From JBFWUM01 sp050247255 (lineage in GTDB: Bacteria > Acidobacteriota > Vicinamibacteria > Vicinamibacterales > UBA2999), in the NCBI GenBank assembly GCA_050247255.1, contig JBFWUM010000049.1:1-30260 (forward strand): DNA of 30,260 nucleotides, read 5' to 3'. Position 1 is the first letter of the stretch; every line of letters starts with the position of its first letter. Of the stretch, positions 24,194-30,260 are shown piece by piece. The notes below the pieces were generated by a model. The model did no database searches. It had not been told where the DNA came from and worked only from the letters and a program-made list of their open reading frames with translations. The translations under genes and the position numbers were made by a program.

Positions 24194-24919
24194 TCAGTCC
24201 GACACCGCGAGCTCGCCCGGCACGATGGGCCGGGTGCGCGGCAGCAGCCCCAGCCTGGCCATGTGGCCGACCGCGGCGAGGATCCCGACGAAGACCACCA
24301 GCTTCAGCGCGTCGGCAGGCCGCGTCTGCGGCAGCAGCCGCCACAGCAGCCAGAGCACCGGCTGCGCAATCGCCACCGCCCAGACCGAGCCGTAGAAATA
24401 GCGGCGCTCGTGTCCCTCGCCCTTCGTGGATGCCTTCACGCGCGGCAGCTGGCCGAGCGCCCCGATCAGCCACATGGTGCCGGCAATCGGGAAGTAGGCC
24501 ACCTCGTACATCTGGCGCAGCCGCCACTCGCCCGTCGCCAGCGCCCAGACGAGCCCGGCAATGTTGAGCGCCGCAAACGCCACGACTTCGCCCCAGGCGG
24601 TGGTGTAGCAGACGCGCCGGTAGAGCGGGTTCGGCCGATCCTCCGTGAACCGGATGATGTACGGCGCCGCCTCGCAGCCCGGCAGCCTCCCGCGCAGCCC
24701 GGCGATCCCGGTGCCGACGAGCACGATGCCAAGCCAGGCGAGCAGCCGGCTGTCGAACCCGCGCTCGAACAGGTCGAACGTCCACGGCCCCGGCGCGATG
24801 AAGAAGACGAAGATCCAGATCGGCCAGTGATTGAACCGGTAATGGAGCTTGTTGCGGTGACGAATCTTTCGTTCGGTATCGAGTTCGACGCGCAGGGCGT
24901 CCGTGTTGACCTGGTGCAT
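24194..24919 (-). CDS. Unrecognised multipass membrane protein
   Basis: I do not recognise this 241-residue protein. It has a charged cytosolic N-terminus (MHQVNTDALRVELDTERKIRHRNKLHYRFNHW, in two halves) and about six hydrophobic segments, for example WPIWIFVFFIAPGPW, LLAWLGIVLVGTGIAGL, WGEVVAFAALNIAGLVWALA, VAYFPIAGTMWLIGALG, AVAIAQPVLWLLWRLL and LVVFVGILAAVGHMA. A conserved-looking loop, RFTEDRPNPLYRRVCYTTAWGE, may mark a functional site. It lies 8 bp after the ABC ATPase stop and 1 bp before a methyltransferase start. Lipid or membrane-related work is only a guess from that pairing. Confidence 0.7.
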   Translation of the reverse strand: MHQVNTDALRVELDTERKIRHRNKLHYRFNHWPIWIFVFFIAPGPWTFDLFERGFDSRLLAWLGIVLVGTGIAGLRGRLPGCEAAPYIIRFTEDRPNPLYRRVCYTTAWGEVVAFAALNIAGLVWALATGEWRLRQMYEVAYFPIAGTMWLIGALGQLPRVKASTKGEGHERRYFYGSVWAVAIAQPVLWLLWRLLPQTRPADALKLVVFVGILAAVGHMARLGLLPRTRPIVPGELAVSD

Positions 24920-24927
24920 CCGGGTGC

Positions 24928-25536
24928 TCAGGATACCCTACCGGCCGCCAGGACGAGACGCCGGTCGGCGCAGGCGGCGGCAAAGTCGACGTCGTGCGTC
25001 GCCACCAGGATCGCGCGCCCCTGCGTGGCCAGCTCACGGACGGTGCGCGCGAGGTCGCCGCGGCGCGCCGGGTCCAGCGACGCCGTCGGCTCGTCCATCA
25101 GCAGCAGCGACGGGTCCATCGCCAGGGCACGGGCGATCGCCACGCGCTGGGCCTCGCCGCCCGAGAGCTCGTGGGGAAAGGCCTCGGCCCGGTGGCCAAC
25201 GCCCAGGCGATCCAGCAGCTCGCGCGCGCGGCGCTCGGCCTCGACCCGAGGCTGCCTCGCCGCGTGGACAGGCGCAAGCCACACGTTGTGCAGCGCCCGC
25301 AGGTGCCCGAACAGGTGATGGAACTGAAAGACGACGCCGACACGCCCGCTCGTCTCGATCCGTCCGCCGGCCACCGCGTCGAGCCCGGCAATCGCCCGCA
25401 GCACCGTCGTCTTGCCGGTCCCCGACTCCCCCATCAGCGCCACCACTGACCCTGGCGCCACCTCGAACGAGGCATGGTCGACCAGCATGCGATCGCCGCG
25501 CCGGAGGACAAGGTCTGTCACCCGAAGCGACGTCAT
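24928..25536 (-). CDS. Amino-acid-type ABC transporter ATP-binding protein
   Basis: A 202-residue ABC ATPase with all motifs: Walker A GESGTGKT (36-43), Q-loop VVFQFHHLFGHLRAL (Gln71), signature LSGGEAQRVAIARALA (124-139), Walker B LLLMDEPTASLD (145-156) and the switch His181 in ATHDVDFA. It resembles the GlnQ/HisP polar amino-acid group but is somewhat short. The start at 25536 overlaps the stop of the fused permease gene (ATGA); the frame is open upstream but would read through that gene. It energises the fused permease directly upstream. Confidence 0.93.
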   Translation of the reverse strand: MTSLRVTDLVLRRGDRMLVDHASFEVAPGSVVALMGESGTGKTTVLRAIAGLDAVAGGRIETSGRVGVVFQFHHLFGHLRALHNVWLAPVHAARQPRVEAERRARELLDRLGVGHRAEAFPHELSGGEAQRVAIARALAMDPSLLLMDEPTASLDPARRGDLARTVRELATQGRAILVATHDVDFAAACADRRLVLAAGRVS

Positions 25537-27008
25537 GCGCGGCTCCAGCGCTGCTCGATGCGGCGGGCAAGCCGCGCCAACGGCAGCGACAGTGCCAGAT
25601 ACATCGCGGCGCACAGCACTCCGGGCAGTACCCAGCTGCCGATGTTCGCGGCGAAAATCGACGTCTGCTTGGTCAGCTCGACGACCGTGATCACCGACAC
25701 CAGCGAGCTGTCCTTCAGCAGCGCGATGAAGTCGTTGGTCATCGGCGCCAGCGCCAGCCGAAACGCCTGCGGCCCGCGGACCAGGAACAGCGTCTGCGTC
25801 GTGCTCAGGCCGAGGGTGCGCGCGGCATCGAGCTGTCCCGACGGCACGGCCTGCAGCGCGCCGCGATAGATCTCGCTCTCATAGGCGGCATAGTTCAGGC
25901 CGAGGCCGATCAGCGCGGCCGCGAACGCCGGCAGCTGAATCACGCTCGCCAGGCCGAAGTAGATGACGAACAGCTGCAGCAGCAGCGGCGTGCCGCGCAC
26001 CAGCTCCACCCAGGCGGTGAGCGCGGCGCGCGCCGGCGGAGGCCCATAGACCCGTCCGGTCGCGATCAGGCCGCCAAGCGCCACCGCCAGCGCCATGGCA
26101 AGGCAGGACAAGGCCAGCGTGATGACAGCGGCGTTCAGCAGTGATGGCAGGTAGCGGCGCGTCAGCGTCCACGCATCAAGCGATTCGAGCGGCGCCGCCG
26201 CCTCGGCCGGCGGCACCGTGTCCCCGGACAGCAAGCGCGCATACAGCCGCGGCTGGTCGTCGTTCCACAGGTTCCAGCGCCGGAAGATCGCTTCGAGACG
26301 CCCATCGCGCATGGCGGCCAGCAGGATCGTGTTCATCCGGTCGCGCAGGGCTTCCTGCCCGGCCGCCAGCACGCCGACGTAATAGCCCGACGCCAGCGGC
26401 GCCGGTTGATTCAGCAGCCCGGCGTTCCGGCGCGCACCCCGTTCGGCAAGCACCTGGTCCAGCACCACGGCGTCAACCCGGCCCAACACGAGGTCGCTGT
26501 ACGGATGCACATCGTCTTCGTAGATCACCGGGATGACGCCGTGGTCACGCGCCGCCGCGGCAAGCAGGTCGGCGGCCAGCGTGGCGCCAAGCGTTGCGAC
26601 GCGCCGGCCGCCGAGGTCGGCCAGCGTGCGATAGCGATCCCGATCGCCCTCGCGGACGGTGAGCATCTCCCGGAACTCGTAGTACGGGATCGTGACGGCT
26701 GCGCGCGCGCGCCGCGCCGGGCTGTCCTCGATGCCGCTCAGCGCCACGTCGACGTCGCCGCGCGCCACCGCCGCATCGAGCGTCGTGAACCCGGTTTGCA
26801 CGAACTGCGGCGTGCGTCCCAGGCCGTCGGCCAGCAGCGCCGCGATCTCCACGTCGAAGCCGACCAGCCGCGCCGGGTCGTTCGGATCCGCCTCGACGAA
26901 CGGCGCGCCGCCTTCGGCATCACCGCCCCAGCGCAGCACACCGCCGTCACCGGTCTGCGCGGCCGCCGCCACGGGGACGAGCACCAGGAGGAGCAGCCAG
27001 CGTCGCAT
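25533..27008 (-). CDS. Fused substrate-binding/permease protein of an amino-acid ABC transporter
   Basis: A 491-residue fusion. A signal peptide (MRRWLLLLVLVPVAAAAQ) is followed by a SBP_bac_3-type binding domain (about 25-255) with GFDVEIAALLADGLGR, DAAVARGDVDVALSGI and LVLGRVDAVVLDQV. A short linker leads to a HisM/GlnP-type permease (about 285-485) with EAA-loop YRGALQAVPSGQLDAARTLGLS and VELVRGTPLLLQLFVIYFG. This single-chain design is known in Gram-positive GlnP proteins and some Bacteria. Amino-acid uptake is the likely job; which amino acid cannot be told. It overlaps the upstream sigma-factor stop by one base and the ATPase by four. Confidence 0.93.
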   Translation of the reverse strand: MRRWLLLLVLVPVAAAAQTGDGGVLRWGGDAEGGAPFVEADPNDPARLVGFDVEIAALLADGLGRTPQFVQTGFTTLDAAVARGDVDVALSGIEDSPARRARAAVTIPYYEFREMLTVREGDRDRYRTLADLGGRRVATLGATLAADLLAAAARDHGVIPVIYEDDVHPYSDLVLGRVDAVVLDQVLAERGARRNAGLLNQPAPLASGYYVGVLAAGQEALRDRMNTILLAAMRDGRLEAIFRRWNLWNDDQPRLYARLLSGDTVPPAEAAAPLESLDAWTLTRRYLPSLLNAAVITLALSCLAMALAVALGGLIATGRVYGPPPARAALTAWVELVRGTPLLLQLFVIYFGLASVIQLPAFAAALIGLGLNYAAYESEIYRGALQAVPSGQLDAARTLGLSTTQTLFLVRGPQAFRLALAPMTNDFIALLKDSSLVSVITVVELTKQTSIFAANIGSWVLPGVLCAAMYLALSLPLARLARRIEQRWSRA

Positions 27009-27937
27009 CAGGCCGGTTCGAAGCGGATCGCCGCCAGCTTCCGCGTGGCGAGGATGGTGAACAGCCCGTCGATGCGACCGTCGGCGTTGACATCGATCTG
27101 GAACACGAAGCGCTGTGCCCAGGCGGCCGGCGCCGGCACTTCCGCGAGCAGCGCCGGCAGGCCGTTGAGCATCCGGAACGCGAACCGCGTCGGCCCGCCG
27201 CGCTCCGCCAGCTTCAGCAACTGTTTGGCGATCCGCTCGCGGCCGGTCAACGGTGTGGTGGGCGCCACGAACTCGCCACCGGCATCGCTCAGCGCCCGCG
27301 CCGACGGCGACAGGAGATCGGCGACGGCCGGCGCGTCGTAGCGCTGGATGCACTCGAACAGGTGGCGTACCGTGCGGGCGACATCACGCTGCCGCTGGCG
27401 GGTCGGCCGCATCCGGCGCGCCTCGTATGGCGCCATCATCCGCGCCGCCTGCTGCAGGGTCGTCTTGACGGTGCCGAAGGTGAGGTCGAGGGCGTGTGCC
27501 GCATCCGCCACGCTGCAGCCGCACACCGCACGCAGGACGAGCACCGCGCGCTGCCGTGGGGTCAGCTCCTCCAGTGCCAGCAGGAACGGCAGCGCCATGC
27601 TCTCCACCTCGTCGTAGGCCGGCTCGCAGTCGACACCCTCGAAGGCGTCCGGCGAGGCCGCATCGCCAGTCTCGACCGGCGACGGCAGCCATGGCCCCAC
27701 ATACGCCCGATGCCGGCGCAGCCGCAGCAGGTCCATCGAGCGCGCCGCGGCGGCGCGGGCAAGCACCGGCCGCCACGCGCCGGTCGCCGGCGGGCGCTCG
27801 AGCACGCGCACGAACGCCTCCTCGACGACCGCATCCGCGTCGGCCGCGCTGCCCGTCAGCCGGTAACAAAGACCCCAGAGGAAGTCCCGCTGCGCCTGGA
27901 ACTCCCGCGCAGCCGCTTCGTGAACCGCCGGCGCCAT
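27008..27937 (-). CDS. ECF41-type RNA polymerase sigma factor with SnoaL-like C-terminal extension
   Basis: A 309-residue sigma factor. Sigma-2 spans about 12-75 (DFLWGLCYRLTGSAADADAVVEEAFVRV). Sigma-4 has LTPRQRAVLVLRAVCGCSVADAAHALDLTFGTVKTTLQQA (about 126-165). The remaining 130 residues form an NTF2/SnoaL-like domain with ALSDAGGEF (DAGGE at 218-222, in the place of the DGGGK of ECF41 proteins) and NGLPALLAEV. In ECF41 the tail modulates activity, and no anti-sigma factor is required. The stop overlaps the transporter ATG by one base (TGATG), so sigma factor and transporter share a transcript. No partner carboxymuconolactone/oxidoreductase gene, the common ECF41 neighbour, is seen. Confidence 0.9.
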   Translation of the reverse strand: MAPAVHEAAAREFQAQRDFLWGLCYRLTGSAADADAVVEEAFVRVLERPPATGAWRPVLARAAAARSMDLLRLRRHRAYVGPWLPSPVETGDAASPDAFEGVDCEPAYDEVESMALPFLLALEELTPRQRAVLVLRAVCGCSVADAAHALDLTFGTVKTTLQQAARMMAPYEARRMRPTRQRQRDVARTVRHLFECIQRYDAPAVADLLSPSARALSDAGGEFVAPTTPLTGRERIAKQLLKLAERGGPTRFAFRMLNGLPALLAEVPAPAAWAQRFVFQIDVNADGRIDGLFTILATRKLAAIRFEPA

Positions 27938-27954
27938 GTGATGAAGCAGGAATA

Positions 27955-28863
27955 CTAGTCGAGTTTCGCCGCCCGTTTCCGCTCCAGGTCGTCGAGCGTC
28001 CGCGGCCAGTCATCGCGCAGCAGCCGCGACAGCGAGCGATCCGCCAGCAGCCGTCCGTCGGTCTGGCAGGTCGCACAGTAGTTGGCCTCGTTTGCCGCGT
28101 AGACGATGCGCTGGATCGGCGATCCGCAGACCGGGCACGGCAGGCCGTAGCGGCCGTGCACGGCCATGCCCGGCCTGAACGCGGTCACCTTCGCAGGGAA
28201 GTCGTCGCCGGCCTCCTCCTGCAGACGGGTGATCCACTGCGACAGCGTGGCGCGGGTCGCCTCGAACAGGCGTCGAATCTCCTCGTCGGTCAGGCTCGTC
28301 GTCAGCTTGAACGGCGACATCCGCGCGGCGTGCAGGATCTCGTCCGAGTACGCGTTGCCGATCCCGCTGAACAGATGCGGGTCGGTCAGCACGCGCTTGA
28401 GCGTATGGTTCTCGCGCTGCAGGGCACGCGCAAAGGACGGCAGATCAGCCTCCAAGACTTCGAGGCCGCCGCGATCGTGCGCCGCCAGCCCCGCCTGTCC
28501 CTGCACCACATGCAGCGAAGCCTGCCGCTTCGTGCCGGCCTCCGTCAGGATCAGCGTTCCATTCGCGAAGTCGAGGGCGAGCAGCCCGACCTTGCCTGGC
28601 ACCTTGGCGCCTGCCGGCGCCCAACGGAAGCGGCCGGCAATCATGAAGTGAAAGACGAGATAGAGTTCACCCTCCAGCTCAATGACCACCCGTTTGCCGA
28701 GCCGTCGGAGCCCGACCACACGACGGCCGACGATGGCCGTGAGCGGCGGCTCGACCGAGCGCAGCAGGAACGGGCTGACGAGGCGTACGCCCGTAGCCGG
28801 CTGACCTATCAGGCGCGGCCGAAGCGCGTGAAGGTAGAGGAGAATATCCGGCAGTTCCGGCAT
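27955..28863 (-). CDS. Formamidopyrimidine-DNA glycosylase family (Fpg/Nei) repair enzyme
   Basis: A 302-residue glycosylase/AP lyase for oxidised bases. After Met, the catalytic Pro-Glu (PELPDILLYL) is intact. Lys57 in LGKRVVIEL, the void-filling FHFMIAGRF (about 71-79), the H2TH motif FSGIGNAYSDEILHAARMSPF (Asn170) and a C4 zinc finger (CPVCGSPIQ...YCATCQ, Cys243, 246, 263, 266) follow. About 35 residues beyond the zinc finger are an unusual charged tail (LLADRSLSRLLRDDWPR). MutM is usually about 270 residues. The ATG at 28863 is chosen because family N-termini start with the Pro; a longer upstream frame exists. It is first in the run to the transporter. Confidence 0.93.
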   Translation of the reverse strand: MPELPDILLYLHALRPRLIGQPATGVRLVSPFLLRSVEPPLTAIVGRRVVGLRRLGKRVVIELEGELYLVFHFMIAGRFRWAPAGAKVPGKVGLLALDFANGTLILTEAGTKRQASLHVVQGQAGLAAHDRGGLEVLEADLPSFARALQRENHTLKRVLTDPHLFSGIGNAYSDEILHAARMSPFKLTTSLTDEEIRRLFEATRATLSQWITRLQEEAGDDFPAKVTAFRPGMAVHGRYGLPCPVCGSPIQRIVYAANEANYCATCQTDGRLLADRSLSRLLRDDWPRTLDDLERKRAAKLD

Positions 28864-28885
28864 GCCAGCCCCTTCATTCTCCACG

Positions 28886-30260
28886 ATGCGACGAATCCTG
28901 CTCGCCGTGGTCGTGCTCGTCGTCGTCCTCGCGTCCACGACCGCCGCGGCCGTGTATTGGCTGCTCTCCGGCGATGGCGTCCGCGCGGCGCTCGAGCGCC
29001 AGGCTACGGCGTGGCTCGGGCAGCCGGTGCGCATCGGTTCCGCTGATGCGCAGCTGTTTCCCCGCATCGGCGTCCAGCTGACGGATGTGCACGTTGGCGA
29101 CCCGGCACGCGTCACCCTTGGATCGGTAGAAGTCTCGACCGGCCTGCGCGCGCTGCTCTCGCGCCGGATTGAGAACGCCGACGTCATCCTGGCGAACAGC
29201 CGCATCGACATGCCGCTGCCGTTCGAGTTGCCGACATCGGGCAGCACCGGTGAGGAACCGGATTGGCAGATCGTCTCGATGCGGACGATCCGCCTGGACG
29301 ATGTGGTGGTGTCGAGCCGCGGGCGCGAGGTCACCGTGTCGGTCGACTCGTCGCTCGCCGGCGACACCCTGGCGCTGACACGCATCCGGGCTTCGGCGAG
29401 TGGCACGACGGTGGACGGAAGCGGCGCGGTGCGTCTCGCGCCGGCGCTCGATGCCCGGCTCGATCTGTCGGCGAACACGCTGGACCTGGACGACCTCCTC
29501 GCGCTCGCGGAGGCGTTTGCCCCTGGCGGGGGGGGCCGGCGGACGGCGTCCTCCGCCGACGGCCGCCTCGTCGCCGAGGTACGCGCCGACAGCGTCACGG
29601 CAGGACGCCTCACCGTCCCGCAGTTCTCGACGACCGTACGCGTGCACGGAACACGCGTGAGCCTCTCCCCCACGCGGTTCCTGCTGTTTGGCGGGCGCTA
29701 CGAGGGGGACCTCGATCTGGCGCTGTCAGAAGCGGGCGCGATGACGCTCGTCTCGCGCGTTCGCGACATCAATGTGGCGGAGCTGGCGGCGTTCGGCGGC
29801 GTGCCGGACGCGATCACGGGCCGCCTGTCCGGGTCGGGCCGCTTCGAGGGACGCGGCACTGCCCTTGCCGAGGTCATGGCCACGGCACGCGGCGGAGGAT
29901 CCGCGACGATTGCCGACGGATCCATTCGCGGACTCAACCTGGTGCGGACGGTCGTCCTGTTCCTCGGCCGTCCGGCGCCGGACACCGCCGCCGCAACCGA
30001 CAGCTTCGATCGCATCGACACCACCTTCTCACTGGCCAGCCAGGTCGTCACCGCCGACGCGCTGTCACTCCAGTCCCGCGACGCGGACATCGTGGCGACC
30101 GGGACGCTGGCGCTCGAGACGAAAGCCCTCGACGGCCGCGCGGACCTGTCGCTGTCGGAGGAGTTGTCGAAGCAGGCGGGAACCGACTTGTATCGATATA
30201 CCCGCGAGGGCAACCGCATTGTGCTGCCGGCCACCATTGGCGGAACGCTGGGAGCGCCGC
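28886..30260 (+). CDS. AsmA-family membrane-anchored protein (partial, runs off window)
   Basis: The ATG at 28886 opens MRRILLAVVVLVVVLASTTAAAVYW, an N-terminal membrane anchor followed by repeated beta-rich segments (VRIGSADAQLFPRIGVQLTDVHVGD, ADVILANSRIDMP, LVSRVRDINVAELAAFGG, ITGRLSGSGRFEGRG, ATIADGSIRGLNLVRTV, VATGTLALETKALDGRADLSLSEEL). The strands with G-x-[LV] and conserved DGxxRGxNL-like turns are typical of AsmA-like proteins that sit in the envelope and are implicated in lipid movement. At least 458 residues are visible and the C-terminus is missing. It starts 22 bp from the divergent mutM-like start, so promoters must overlap coding sequence. Confidence 0.9.
   Translation, partial: MRRILLAVVVLVVVLASTTAAAVYWLLSGDGVRAALERQATAWLGQPVRIGSADAQLFPRIGVQLTDVHVGDPARVTLGSVEVSTGLRALLSRRIENADVILANSRIDMPLPFELPTSGSTGEEPDWQIVSMRTIRLDDVVVSSRGREVTVSVDSSLAGDTLALTRIRASASGTTVDGSGAVRLAPALDARLDLSANTLDLDDLLALAEAFAPGGGGRRTASSADGRLVAEVRADSVTAGRLTVPQFSTTVRVHGTRVSLSPTRFLLFGGRYEGDLDLALSEAGAMTLVSRVRDINVAELAAFGGVPDAITGRLSGSGRFEGRGTALAEVMATARGGGSATIADGSIRGLNLVRTVVLFLGRPAPDTAAATDSFDRIDTTFSLASQVVTADALSLQSRDADIVATGTLALETKALDGRADLSLSEELSKQAGTDLYRYTREGNRIVLPATIGGTLGAP

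Noticed and set aside
22690..24567. A 625-codon plus-strand frame opposite the methyltransferases
   Set aside because: Both minus-strand genes have clear SAM-binding motifs; the plus frame has none.
27955..29673. A much longer mutM-like protein using the upstream open frame
   Set aside because: The catalytic proline must follow the initiator Met, so MPELPD at 28863 is the start. The extra codons lie opposite the AsmA gene.

Overview
The window is a gene-dense, high-GC bacterial chromosome segment with one tRNA and no phage or insertion-sequence genes. Gene content, a fucose/rhamnose-type microcompartment locus, a stand-alone LigD-type polymerase domain, and several families of short intergenic and in-frame repeats suggest an Acidobacteriota genome of the Vicinamibacteria type. 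That assignment is an inference from familiarity and was not computed.

Region A (1-3050, minus strand) is the edge of a bacterial microcompartment (BMC) locus. In transcription order it holds a TPR protein, a small YHS-domain membrane protein, a class II (fuculose-phosphate type) aldolase with a C-terminal targeting-like helix, a BMC-H shell hexamer, three different BMC-P (EutN/CcmL) vertex proteins in tandem, and the first codons of a cargo enzyme with an amphipathic N-terminus. Together they look like a PVM-type compartment that cleaves a deoxysugar phosphate and processes the resulting lactaldehyde inside a shell. The aldehyde dehydrogenase, reductase and remaining shell genes should lie to the left of the window.

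Region B (3045-14354, minus strand) is a long housekeeping run: queA, a DinB-like gene, a deoxyhypusine-synthase-like gene, tRNA-Met(CAU), tilS, ftsH, folP, cdaA, cdaR (ybbR), glmM, pdxJ and a secreted alpha/beta hydrolase. The core is the conserved cdaA-cdaR-glmM module (c-di-AMP synthesis coupled to cell-wall precursor synthesis). Many neighbours overlap by 1 or 4 bp.

Region C (14404-18563) holds a divergent plus-strand pair (thioredoxin-reductase-like flavoprotein and AI-2E family permease). It converges on a minus-strand LigD-type polymerase domain and an unrecognised gene, followed by a DUF4112 membrane protein. Region D (18545-22473, minus) is yebC-ruvC-ruvA-ruvB-fabH-DUF4112, every junction overlapping. 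Region E (22534-28863, minus) is mutM-like glycosylase, an ECF41-type sigma factor, a fused substrate-binding/permease amino-acid ABC transporter with its ATPase, a membrane protein and two methyltransferases. A plus-strand AsmA-family gene runs off the right end.

The most unusual feature is a set of short repeats with inverted or tandem structure. They sit in gene junctions, where they supply stop or start codons, and inside coding sequences in frame (queA, one methyltransferase, probably the ruvC C-terminus). The microcompartment edge and this repeat set are the two things most worth following up.
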